Shown here piece by piece: positions 9,201 to 18,760 of a stretch of DNA of 64,000 nucleotides. The stretch covers positions 186,001-250,000 of the forward strand of contig JAAVTG010000540.1 of NCBI GenBank assembly GCA_011947345.1, in the 5' to 3' direction. The notes under the pieces are model-generated. The model saw only the letters and a program-made list of their open reading frames with translations, did no database searches and was not told the DNA's origin. Made by a program: the position numbers and the translations under genes. How positions within the stretch are numbered: position 1 is the first letter of the stretch; every line of letters begins with the position of its first letter. The DNA comes from Phytophthora quininea. Lineage: Eukaryota > Oomycota > Peronosporomycetes > Peronosporales > Peronosporaceae.

Positions 9201-11248
9201 ATGGAGACGTCCGGGGATATGTGTTTGTCTTCGGGTGCTGTGTTATGGTCTGCTACATGTCGCCGTTGTTGATGCGACGCTACTGGCAGGACTGGGACTT
9301 CATCTACATCTGGGACGACCGTCTGAATTTCGTGGAGAATGACGTGCTACGAAGCGAATGGAGTCTCGAGGCCATCTATTCCATGCTGACAATGGTAAGG
9401 ATCAATGTGTATGAGCCGTTGGCGTGGATCGTCAAGTTTGCTACTGTGCAGATTGTGGGGTTGAGTCCATGGTGGGTTCGACTGCAGTCGGTGGTCTTGC
9501 ACTTTGGGGCTGGGCTTGTGCTCTCCAAAGCCTCTGCGATGCTGTTGGATGTCGACTACATGATGAGCAAGATCCAGAACCACGATGGGGTTGGTCTCCA
9601 GATTGTGACGGGAGTAAGCAATAGCCATTTCCGTGCCTGTTGTTTGAGTGCCGTTGCGTTTCTGGTCCATCCGATCCACGTAGAAGTCGTGGGGTGGCCG
9701 TCGGCGCAGTCGTACACGCTTGCGGCACTTTTTGGCCATCTAGCAACGCTTGTGTATGTAAAGAATATTCATCAGAAGGTGTTGGAGTTCGTCACGAGAA
9801 GTACAAGTCGATCGATAAAGGTTTCGTGTTTGGGAGATGAGTTGCTGTGGAGTGGAGTCAAGCACAGCGATCTGCTCTCGTCTGGTAAAGGCTGTTACTA
9901 CATTGCTGGGGAAGTCGACATGTTTTAACCTCCACTGCTTTGGTTTGTAGGTTTGTATTTGTGTGCACTCCTGTCGAAAAGTATCGTTCTTCTATTGCCA
10001 GCAAGTTTTATTCTCTTGGATGTGTGGGTCTTCTCGGCAATTTACTCCACGTCGAAGCTGAAGATCACCGCCAAACAGCTTCGACTGTATCTTGCCAGTA
10101 AATTGCCGTCCGTTGCAATTTGTTTAACGTTTGCTGCGGTGACTCTCGCGTCAAATGTTGAGGAGAAGGCCCCGATATCATATCGCTGTCCATTGGAGAA
10201 CGTGTACTCAAAGCAATTACAGCCCCAGTCTGGACATTAAAGCACATTTTGTGGCCTGCAAAGCTGCGACCGCATTATCAACTTCACAGTGGAGAGATTA
10301 GTCTGGCCAATCCAGAGTATCTCTTGATGTTTGCAGTGATGGTTGCTGCTGCGGTGATACTGATCAACCATTTGTGGTATCGCGGGATGTCCAAGCACGT
10401 ATTGGCATTTATTTTTCCCTCGCAATGCTCGCTCCAGTGTCGGGGCTGGTTCAACACGGAATGCTTTCTGCTGGTATGAACCGATACGCTTATCTGCCAA
10501 GTATAATCGCTGTTCCTTACGGAGGCTGGATAGCAGCGCGCTGGGTGCTTCCAAGAGCGCATGAGTTTAACGAAGGAAATCTCAAACCAGAGCAAGAGAA
10601 ACCTCGACGTACTGGGAATTCGACGGCCAAGTATAGCCGCGTCATTTGTGCTGTAGTGATGGCGACGATGCTCTCGATCTCGACCAAACTTTTCTCCGCA
10701 TGGAGGAACGAAAACGCGTTGTATCGTTATGCGCTCAGGTAAGCGTGCCACATTACCATGTTAGTTCCCAATCTCACCTATGTGTTTTAATTTCACAGCA
10801 TCGATCCGGCCGACTGGAAAATCCTGGGCCATCGTGCCGAGTATCTCGCAAAAGCTGGACAGTGTGGGCATGGCACCGAATGCGCGCAAATGTTGGGTCT
10901 CGCTCATGAATTCGCCCCTCGCGGCTCGCTGAAATCGACGTTATACCGACTCCACCTGCTTGTGGCTCTCGGGCATATCGAACACGCATGCAATGAATAT
11001 CTGTCGCTCCGGGAGATTCACCCTTCCAGTGGTTCGGTTCACAATAACGCCGCTGTATGTCTTGTTGGACAAAACACAGCGGAGGCCAAAAGGAATTCGC
11101 AAAAGCTCTTCGCTGTCGAGAGCAAAGGATGACACAAGGTACGCACATCGAGAACGCCCGAGCATTTGATGAATGGATGTCGACGCACTTCCAGCAGCTA
11201 GTAAACGGAGAAAGCGTTCCCGAGTATAAAGGTCACATTACCTATTGA
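9201..11248 (+). CDS. TMTC-type (DUF1736 + TPR) membrane O-mannosyltransferase-like protein
   Basis: Multi-pass ER membrane protein resembling TMTC protein O-mannosyltransferases. Seen: an N-terminal membrane segment followed by a luminal WDDRLNFVEND (paired Asp as in GT-C enzymes), HPIHVEVVGWPSAQSYTLAAL, further hydrophobic helices, then WPAKLRPHYQL (DUF1736 signature) and RYAYLPSI. A short C-terminal helical region with HNNAAVCLV resembles TPR repeats but is much shorter than in animal TMTCs. Introns: 9885-9950 (66 bp) and 10739-10798 (60 bp), both GT..AG and restoring frame. Starting at ATG 9201 requires one extra G in the G4 run at 9213-9218. Three more single-base deficits (~10174 in C4, ~10413 in T5, ~11085 in A4) are needed to reach the stop at 11248. 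Apart from these the protein reads cleanly. Confidence 0.7.
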
Positions 11249-11434
11249 TTGGGAGGCCAGAGTTTAGCAACTTCGAGAGAACTTGGCAACTACATTGAAA
11301 AGATATCCATGGTTTCAAGCATATACAAGGCCAAACCGTTTTTGCTTGAATCGTGCGTGACTAAACATTTTTCGTGCTGGCGACGATCTGACATGCAGCG
11401 TCAGTTTTTGCGTGCCATGGATAGAAAACGAGGG
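11249..11434. other. Gap between TMTC-like gene and Gypsy insertion
   Basis: 186 bp of 3' flank with no recognised gene. The Gypsy TSD (TCAAA) is at 11435-11439. Confidence 0.5.
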
Positions 11435-11439
11435 TCAAA

Positions 11440-11616
11440 TGTATCCAATCAGAGGAAAGGATTTAAATGTCTAGGAATTGTATAGTATAGTATTTTTAAT
11501 ATAACAGCAGACGTAGGGCAGCTGTGGAGGCCACGTGGCCTCCATCCGCCTGAACTGCTGGGGGACGGCACTCTTGTATTTGGCCGCCCTCCCCACAGAT
11601 CTCCGAACCTGATAAA
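11440..11616 (+). repeat. 5' LTR of the Gypsy element
   Basis: 177 bp, begins TGTATCC and ends GATAAA, so it has TG at the start but not the common CA at the end. It appears identical to the 3' LTR by eye. It contains TATA-like AT-rich text (TATAGTATAGTATTTTTAAT) around 11480-11500. Confidence 0.9.
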
Positions 11617-11617
11617 C

Positions 11618-11634
11618 TGGTAGCACTTGTTGGT
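11618..11634 (+). other. Candidate primer-binding site of the Gypsy element
   Basis: One base after the 5' LTR the sequence reads TGGTAGCACTTGTTGG. It starts with TGG, complementary to a tRNA 3' CCA end. The tRNA was not identified. Confidence 0.5.
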
Positions 11635-11653
11635 CCCAGCCCCTTTGACGCCC

Positions 11654-12472
11654 ATGCCTTCCACGAATGCCCAGCTTCGTGCTGAGATCGATCGACTCAA
11701 CCAGGCGATGGCGGACCGCTCAAGAGTTCCAAGCCAATTGCCCAAGTTCACGGGGAAGCGAGGGGAAGACGTGAGGGAGTGGCTGTTCCAAGTGGAGAAC
11801 GCGTGCCGGATCAACGGCATCGCAATTGAAAACGAGAGCGCCCGCCTGCCAGGCATCGCAGGATCAGCGATGGAGAAGCCGGCGTCCGGCTGGTTTCTCC
11901 ACTGGTCGTCGACGACACCGAGTGGGGAGCACACGTGGGGGATTTTCCGTGAGCATGTGCTCCAACACTTCGAGGCGTCGAACTACCAGTCGGTGCTGCG
12001 AGAGAAACTCCAGCGTCTCAAGCAAACGGCGGACATCGAGACGTACAACGGCGAGTACTCTGCTCTCATCTTCCGTGTCGAAGGAATGAGCGTTCTTGAT
12101 CAAGTACTGTGTTATGCAAACGGGCTGAAGCCCCGCACGCGCAGCTACGTCAAACTTGAGAATCCTGAAACGCTGAGTGGCGCCATGGATCTCGCGGTCA
12201 AGTACGAGGTCACCCACTTCGTAGAAGAAGCACGTGACCGTCAAGTTCACCAAGACAAGACGAAAACTCCAAGCAACCGCAGCTCAGCTCCAGGGAAACG
12301 CTCAAAGAGCAAACCCCTCCGTGGCAAAGGCCGTTTCAAAGCGAGTTCGAAGTCTAAAGATGGCGAGAGCCGCACGTGCTTCTTCTGCAAGAAACCCGGC
12401 CATATTAAGGCTGATTGCTTCGCTTGGAAGAAGGAACAAGCCAAACAGGGAAACGACAAACCACGTCAGTGA
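11654..12472 (+). CDS. gag: Gypsy Gag with CCHC zinc knuckle
   Basis: Structural capsid/nucleocapsid protein of the retroelement. The first ATG of the ORF is at 11654 (the open frame itself extends upstream without ATG). The N-terminal half has the Ty3-type capsid pattern (GKRGEDVREWLFQVENACR, then WGIFREHVLQHFEAS and the LKQTADIETYNGEYSALIF region). The C-terminus is Lys/Arg-rich and ends in a zinc knuckle CFFCKKPGHIKADC. The stop is TGA at 12470-12472. It overlaps the protease frame, with a GGGAAAC heptamer in phase at 12448-12454. Confidence 0.88.
   Translation: MPSTNAQLRAEIDRLNQAMADRSRVPSQLPKFTGKRGEDVREWLFQVENACRINGIAIENESARLPGIAGSAMEKPASGWFLHWSSTTPSGEHTWGIFREHVLQHFEASNYQSVLREKLQRLKQTADIETYNGEYSALIFRVEGMSVLDQVLCYANGLKPRTRSYVKLENPETLSGAMDLAVKYEVTHFVEEARDRQVHQDKTKTPSNRSSAPGKRSKSKPLRGKGRFKASSKSKDGESRTCFFCKKPGHIKADCFAWKKEQAKQGNDKPRQ
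12448..12454 (+). promoter_or_regulatory. Candidate -1 ribosomal frameshift site, gag/pro
   Basis: GGGAAAC lies in the gag frame as G GGA AAC (codons CAG GGA AAC), 15 bases before the gag stop. It is a standard X XXY YYZ slippery heptamer. A -1 slip leads into the protease frame, which is open across the overlap. Confidence 0.6.
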
Positions 12473-13365
12473 GCGAGGGTCCTGGCGTGGTCGAGAAAGT
12501 AGCCGGAACCGTTAAGCTGGAGAATATCAGCCTCAACCTTCTGTGCGAAAACCCTCTGGTATACAAGTCGCGCCCACTGTTCACTGTGTCGGGAGAAATC
12601 ACCGTGAACAACACGTGCATCAAGACACGAAGCATGTTGCTAGATAGCGGTGCCACCACAATCTATGTGTCGCGAAAATGGGTCAACGAGCACCAGCTCC
12701 AGACCACCAAGTTCGATGACAAGAATATTCGTGTCAAACTTGGAGATAATCAAATCGTCGAGGCAGCACTGGAAGTGTTGCTGCTGCATATCATGGCAGC
12801 GGGATCGGACAAGGCGTACAGGTGCGTCGCGGTTGTCTATGATATCCCGGACGAATTCGACTGCATCCTTGGGATTCCGTTCTTCGAGGACACGCAGCCG
12901 AAGATCAACTGGAGAAGTCGCAGGATCGAAGGAACAACAATAGAGACTCAGCGAGTCAAGCGAGCAATCGAGGTCAGTGTACCGATCGAGGAAGGCGGAC
13001 CGGTGAATGCCTCCGGGCTTCGGAGATCTGTCGGGGCGAAAGGTCTATCGGCGAAAAGACCCGATTCCTGTCGAGGCGCCGCGCTGGAAACGGATGTGAA
13101 GTCACCTGACAATCTTGTTCGCGAAGCTGCGTTGAGTAGCGCCCCAAGTGTTGTTTGCGAACAACAACAAGAAGCTTCAGTCGGCAGAGGTCCGACACGA
13201 GAAGACAGCACGAAGTCGTCTTCGGATAAGGACGTAGTGCGTGCGGAAAGCAGCAACGTCCGGGGAAAAGACACCGTCGTAGACAAGATGTTCATGATGG
13301 GTGTTGTCGATGATAACGGTGTGCAGACCAAATTCATCACGCGAAAAAACTTCGGAAGTTCTTGA
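12455..13365 (+). CDS. pro: Gypsy aspartic protease (pro), -1 relative to gag
   Basis: Retropepsin-like protease that would process the polyprotein. The active-site motif is LLDSGATT at about 12636-12659, followed by an SRKWV stretch and later DEFDCILGIPFF (the second conserved strand region). The frame has no convincing ATG of its own and overlaps gag by about 58 bp, so synthesis by frameshift from gag is likely. After ~residue 170 it continues as a hydrophilic, Ser-rich spacer to the stop at 13363-13365. A second heptamer (AAAAAAC, 13344-13350) sits just before that stop. Confidence 0.82.
13344..13350 (+). promoter_or_regulatory. Candidate -1 ribosomal frameshift site, pro/pol
   Basis: AAAAAAC is in phase in the protease frame as A AAA AAC (codons CGA AAA AAC), 12 bases before the TGA. 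The -1 frame continues into reverse transcriptase without a stop. A single lost A would give the same picture. Confidence 0.55.
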
Positions 13366-16300
13366 GGATCAAGACGAAGACTCCAGAAGAACCTGACTTC
13401 ATGTTGGTTCTGACGAATGATACGATAAAGAACGTCGCACGCTCACTGCAACGGCGTGACCAACCCGACAATGTCGGAGCAGCGAAAGCGCAACGCTACC
13501 TGGAAACAGATTGGGAGAGTTTCCGGTCGAATCCAGCTTTTGACCTGTTGACGGAGTATAAGGACACGGTGTTCCGTCCCGAACTTCCTGAGGGTCTTCC
13601 AGAGAAGCGAGAGATCGAGCACCGGATCGACGTGAAAGACCCAAATCTCGCTATGTATCGGCAACAGTGGCGACAATCACCGGAGCAACAACGCGAGATA
13701 GTGCTCTGGGTTGAAGATATGGTGAAGAAGAAACTCATCAGACCAAGTATCAGCCCACATGCTGCGCCAACGTTCTGTATCCGGAAGCCTGTCGGATGGC
13801 GGATTGTCCATGACTATCGGTACTTGAATTCCAACACGATCCGCCAAAGTATCCCGATGACAAGGAAAGAAGACATCCTGGACGCAATGGCGTGAGCATA
13901 CTGGTTTTCGACGATGGATTTGATGTCAGCGTATTACCAAGTTCGCATGCGAGAAGAGGACATCAAGTTCACGGCATTTCAAGCACCAAACGGACTCTGG
14001 GAGTATCTTGTGCTGCCCATGGGAGTCTGTAACGCGCCAGCAACAATGCATCGCTTGACTTCAAAGATGTTTCGTGGGATGGAGAACACGAAGTCGTTCT
14101 ACGACGACATTTACATCTTCACGAAGTCACCGCAGATTGAAGAGCACTTGGAAGCGATTCGAAAGACGTTAAACATCTTACGCGACAACAAGCTGTACGT
14201 CAAGCTCTCCAAGTGTGTCTTCTGCGCAGACGAGATTCCTTGTCTTGGAGATTTCGTCGGACGAAATGGCGTACGCATGGATCCCGATAAGGTACAGACC
14301 ATAAGGGACTGGCCCGTACCACGAACCCAAGAGGAGCTTCACAGCTTTCTAGGCTTGACAGGTTACGTCCAACGATTTTGTCCAGAGTACGCTTCGCTAA
14401 CAGCAACCATGTTCGGGCTATTAAAGAAAACGAACAAGCGTAACGCAAAGATCCACTTCAGCGACGAGCAGCTGAAGAACTTCAAAGAGCTGAAACGGCG
14501 GTTGTGCAACCCGCCAGTGCTGCATTTGCCTGATTTCACACAGCCCATGCACTTGCGTACGGACGCAAGCAAGTTTGCGGTTGGAGGCGTTCTCTTCCAA
14601 GTTGTTGACGGCGTGGAGCGACCACTCGCTTATACCAGCCGGAAGATGAAGTCAGCCGAATTGAATTATCCAACACAGCAGCAAGAACTTTTGGCCATTG
14701 TACACGCACTTGCCGCTTTCCGGATATATTGCTTGGACAAACCACCAATAGTGGAAACAGACCACAAGAGTCTCGAGGGGCTCTTTACGCAAAAGATGGC
14801 AAATCGACGTCTTGCACGCTGGTACGACATCCTCGCCGAGTATCAACCGATATTCTCACATCTTCCGGGCGCGAAGAATGGGATCGCTGACGCCTTGAGC
14901 AGACGACCAGACTTGCAACCGGAGACGAAGTTCTTCCATGATCTAAGTGTCACAAGCTTCAACAACTCGTCGTTCCAGCTAGAGATAACGGAGGTGGCGA
15001 CGGACAGCGATTTGGTTAAGGACATCAAAGCAGCATACTCAAAGGACCGCGAGACACGTGCAATCTTGGCAGCCATCAGGGATCGTGCGCAAATGGAGAA
15101 CCATCGGAAATCCAAGCAACAGCGAAAGAAGTACAGGAACTACACGGAGGTTCAGGATCTGTTATGGTACCAATCCCCAGTGGATGATGTTCCTCGGCTC
15201 GTAGCTCCCAACTCGCTGAAGCTTCGTCTACGTATCATCGGCGAATGTCACGAGTCCAACTACGGGGCCACCCCGGTGCAGAGCGCACGTACTTATCGCT
15301 AGCGCGAAATTGGTACTGGTCCAAGATGTTCAAGTCGATTCAAAAGTACATTGCAGACTGTGAACCATGTCGTCGGAACAAGCCACGGTTGACGAAACCA
15401 CCAGGACTTCTAGAACCACTTCGTATACCAGATGAAAGATGGTGATCCATTTCCATGGACTTCATCACGGATCTACCACCCACGAAGGGCAAAGTAGACT
15501 CGATCTGGGTAGTTGTCGACCGATTGACCAAGAGATGTCACTTCGTGCCGACTACGAAAACGGTAACAGCAGAAGGTGTAGCTCGTCTGTTCATCGACCA
15601 CATCTAGCGACATCACGGAATGCCGACAAGCATCGTGTCCGATCGAGATCGCAAATTCGTGTCTGCCTTTTGGCAGTACGTTTTCAAGTCCATCGGTACG
15701 ACGCTGAACATGACGGTAGCCCATCGTGCTCAAGGCGACGGTCAGACGGAACGAATGAATCGGACGCTGGAAGAATATCTTCGTAGTTTTGTGGGGCCAC
15801 AGCAGGACGACTGGGATCTCCACCTCGCCAACGCAGAGTTTGCAGTTAACTCGACCGTGAATTCGAGCACGAAGACTACTCCCTTCGAGGCAGACCTGGG
15901 ATACGTTCCTTTGAACCCTCTGCAATTGACCACGGATCAACTAAAGGGAGTGGTCATCAGCAAACGTGGAGCCGAATTCCAAGAGAAACAAGCTGCAATA
16001 CTGTTGCGATGTCGTGAAGCTCTAGCGCAGGCACAAGAGCGGATGAAAGATGTGTACAACCACAATCGTCAAGAGCAAGAATTCCAAGTCGGCGATCGTG
16101 TGTACCTTAGCACGCAGCATTTGGACCCAAAACACATAGGGTTGCCAAATTCGTCGAAATTGGGGCCGAAGTGGATTGGACCATACAGTGTTGTCCGACG
16201 CATCCACAACCACGCATATGAGCTGAATATCCAGTCAGGAAACAAGCTCCATCCAGTTTTTAACACGGGGTCGTTAAAACCTTACATCACGCCGACACGA

Positions 16301-16528
16301 AGTTCCCGCCTCCATGATGTGGTAATGGCCGACGGAAGTATCGGCCAACTCGTGAATCGACTCCTCGGAAAACGAACACGAAAACGGCGCGTGCAGTTTC
16401 TGGTGGAGTGGGTGGGTGAAGAAGACCCGACTTGGGAACCAGTCGAGAACTTATCACAAATTCCAAACTTGATCGCGGAATTTGAAAACCAACGGAAAAC
16501 CAAACGAAGAAGACGAAAAAGAAATTGA
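13351..16528 (+). pseudogene. pol: Gypsy Pol: reverse transcriptase, RNase H, integrase, chromodomain (broken)
   Basis: Reverse transcriptase spans ~13600-14400 with SIPMTRKEDIL, STMDLMSAYYQV and a YDDIYIF catalytic motif near 14100. RNase H spans ~14540-14790 (LRTDASKFAVGG, TDHKSLEGLF). Integrase has an HHCC zinc module (~15240-15375, ADCEPC), catalytic Asp in MDFITD (~15455) and IVSDRD (~15637) and Glu in GQTERMNR (~15750). A C-terminal chromodomain (RRVQFLVEWVGEEDPTWEP) lies at ~16385-16445. Breaks: TGA 13893-13895 in RT, a missing G near 15263 in the zinc module, TGA 15443-15445 and TAG 15605-15607 in integrase. Domain residues are otherwise well kept, so inactivation is recent. Confidence 0.88.
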
Positions 16529-16574
16529 AAGGGGAAAGCGTATCTCCTAGACGTCCGCAGTTACTGCAACATCT

Positions 16575-17751
16575 TCAGGCGCTTGACGACTTCTTTTCGC
16601 TGCGCTTCTTGCGTTTCCCACTGCTGCCTTGGAATTCCGGGACGATCTCCACAAAGTTCATAAAGCGAACGTATTGAATCCAGAGCTGGTTCTCAAGCGT
16701 TTGAATTTTGTACGGCGGTTCGGACTTCTCATCATACCCGTCCAGGACTTGAACAAACTGGGGTGAGTGAACGACGATAACAAAGCAGTGCTCGAGGTCT
16801 CCATCACCAGCACACGTGAGGTAAACTCCCGGATCCAGCCCATAAACGAAGACAGCAAAGCGTTCGACATTGTGGTAAGAATTCTTCACCACCTTGCGAC
16901 AAAGCTTCTCGTAATTCAACTCGATCTGGAGAGAACGGAGATACTCGTAGAAGGCAGCAGCATCTCGGCGAAGGACACCGTATTCCATGTTCCGAGGATA
17001 CGCGTCCTCAAACGCGTCCCACATTTTCAGCGTGACCAGGTCGCGGCGGCCCAGGTAGGTACACGCCATTTGAAATGCCTCCAGAAAGCACAGGCCAGAA
17101 TCAGAGGCGTAGGCACCAGCGAAGTTCGCTTTCCGGTACTTCGTGAACGGTAGCCTGGAACCGGAAGCCTTCCATTCATCAACTTGACGCATCATCTCAG
17201 GATAATCTACCAGATTCTCCATCCACACGTAGCTCAATTCAAGAGGACGGCCTCTCCACTGCACGAGATATGACCGGTGTGGGGATCACCATCGCTATCC
17301 AACAAACGCACTAAGTCGAAACGTTTGTTGGGGTCAATGGGAGCCGTCAAGTCGTAGTGGTTCTTCCAATTGGAAGTGGGATGCCGCTCTGGCGGGGAGG
17401 CAATGGCTTTGGGTGACAGACGCGCGGAATATCTGCACGGCGACGAAGTCTCTGAAGCGGGCGGCTTCTGTCGGGACCATCGTCATCCGCAGCGTTAAGC
17501 TCATCTGCCAAGCCGCATAGATCGTCATCGACACTTGGTCTATTATCATCAGTTAACGGGAGGGAAGGCACCGCAGGCGGCGGAGAAGGTGGGACGACAC
17601 GTCCGTCCTCACAGGAGCCATCAACGGACGACTCCACAGAGATCAGCAGGGCTTCTACAGCCTGCACAACGAGCGGCTCAACGTCACCAATCAAGCCGAC
17701 CACCACAGGGGCCGTGGCCGACGACCGAGCTGCAGAAGCGGCGGTCTCCAT
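16575..17751 (-). CDS. Antisense gene in the Gypsy element: chromodomain plus Cys-protease-like region
   Basis: On the minus strand, from ATG at 17751, an acidic Ser/Pro/Asp-rich leader (~135 codons) runs to 17347. After one single-base break it continues with KRFDLVRLLDSDGDP, and after a second near 17275 with YLVQWRGRPLEL...ENLVDYPEMM. The latter two form a chromodomain pattern. The last unbroken 229 codons (to 16575) contain ASDSGLCFLEAF, later GDLEHCFVIVV and VLDGYD, a Cys...His...Asp order like papain-fold or C39/OTU-type peptidases, and a basic tail KRKKRSEKKS. The gene lies wholly between pol and the 3' LTR, opposite to pol. Its function is unknown; the protease assignment is by motif only. 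Confidence 0.6.
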
Positions 17752-17814
17752 CCAACACCAGGATCCGGCCACGGTACCGAAGCACCGAGGACAGCCAAGC
17801 GCCGACGAATTCCA

Positions 17815-18075
17815 CGCTCCACAGCCCAGCCAACAAGCGGAGGCCCAACAAGCGGTAGCGACCCAACAAGCGGCGGCGGTCCAACAGCAGCGGCCCAACA
17901 ACAGCAGCGGCGGCCCAGTAACAGCAGCGGCGGCCCAGTAACAGCGGCGGCGGCCCAACAAGTGGCGGCGGCCCAACAGCAGCGGCAGCGGCCCAACAAG
18001 CGGCGGCGGCCCAACAGCAGCGGCCCAACAACAGCGGCAGCGGCCCAACAAGCGGCGGCGGTCGGGCGGCGGCAG
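17815..18075. repeat. GC-rich short tandem repeat (minisatellite-like)
   Basis: Irregular repetition of GCGGCGGCCCAACA and AGCAGCGGCCCAACA units, about 12-15 bp each, directly before the Gypsy 3' LTR. It lies upstream of the ATG of the antisense gene. Neither strand gives a convincing protein here (Ala/Gln-rich or Leu/Gly/Pro-rich translations). Confidence 0.8.
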
Positions 18076-18108
18076 TCCAGCGAAGATTCCGAAGTGAGAG
18101 TGATTTCT

Positions 18109-18121
18109 GTGGAGGGGTGAG
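18109..18121 (+). other. Polypurine tract of the Gypsy element
   Basis: GTGGAGGGGTGAG immediately precedes the 3' LTR, the expected position for the plus-strand primer. Confidence 0.6.
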
Positions 18122-18298
18122 TGTATCCAATCAGAGGAAAGGATTTAAATGTCTAGGAATTGTATAGTATAGTATTTTTAATATAACAGCAGACGTAGGG
18201 CAGCTGTGGAGGCCACGTGGCCTCCATCCGCCTGAACTGCTGGGGGACGGCACTCTTGTATTTGGCCGCCCTCCCCACAGATCTCCGAACCTGATAAA
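18122..18298 (+). repeat. 3' LTR of the Gypsy element
   Basis: 177 bp, matching 11440-11616 over its full length by eye, followed by the TCAAA duplication at 18299-18303. Confidence 0.9.
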
Positions 18299-18334
18299 TC
18301 AAAGGTGCGATTCGTCATTCACTCACTGCTGTAC

Positions 18335-18760
18335 CTCGCGTCGTCCACGTTATCTCCCGGTCATTCCGAGTCTTATGCAGGATGACTCACGACCTCGACT
18401 CCGTGGTGGGCTTCGACCAACTTCTGTGGGACTTGCAGCCCCATTCCACCTCCGTATCGACTTCCCCAACGTCCAGGAAGCAACTCCCAACTTCTGACGA
18501 CCATCCAAGCCGAGAAAGCCCCCACGACATTCAGCCTGAACGAACTCGAGCAACGAGCGCTGCTTGACGTCCTCAACGAGTACAAGGAGCCGTTGGAGAC
18601 CAGCACCAACCATTTTGGCAGCCTCCAAGCTCTTTGTGCAGTCGACAAGCGCCCAGTCGACAAATCAGCCGACGCAGCGTTCAAGTTGGCCGTCAAGCGG
18701 GCCAAAGCGACTAAGCGACGTAATCGCCATCGAGAACGCGTGAAAGCCGAGTGGCAGACG
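18335..18760 (+). pseudogene. M96-like gene copy, 5' part (interrupted by a MULE)
   Basis: A near copy of the 5' half of the 7569-8887 gene, including ~50 bp upstream of ATG (18380). It begins MTHDLDSVVGFDQLLWDLQ and has a frame break near 18523 (one base), then the same acidic helix and basic coiled coil. It stops at GAGTGGCAGACG, where the MULE has inserted. The gene resumes at 21242. Confidence 0.85.
18753..18760 (+). repeat. 8-bp target-site duplication of the MULE (left)
   Basis: GGCAGACG here and again at 21242-21249. The undisrupted paralogue at 8.5 kb has it once. Confidence 0.88.

Larger units (their letters stand above)
11440..18298 (+). mobile_element. Complete Ty3/Gypsy chromovirus-type LTR retrotransposon (6.86 kb)
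   Basis: Bounded by 177-bp direct LTRs (11440-11616, 18122-18298) and a 5-bp target duplication TCAAA (11435-11439 and 18299-18303). Order is gag, protease, reverse transcriptase, RNase H, integrase with C-terminal chromodomain: the Ty3/Gypsy order. Pol is damaged (three in-frame stops and one frame break). A ~1.6-kb tail between pol and the 3' LTR holds an antisense gene and a short-period repeat. The left flank is the 3' side of the TMTC-like gene and the right flank is the 5' side of an M96-like copy. Confidence 0.93.

Noticed and set aside
17347..18051. A 234-codon minus-strand ORF read as one protein from 18051
   Set aside because: Its first ~100 codons are a translation of the GC-rich tandem repeat. 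Only the part after ATG 17751 looks like protein and joins the antisense gene, so it is annotated from there.
17815..18075. A CRISPR-like array
   Set aside because: Repeat units are short, contiguous and imperfect with no spacers, in a eukaryotic transposon. It is a minisatellite.
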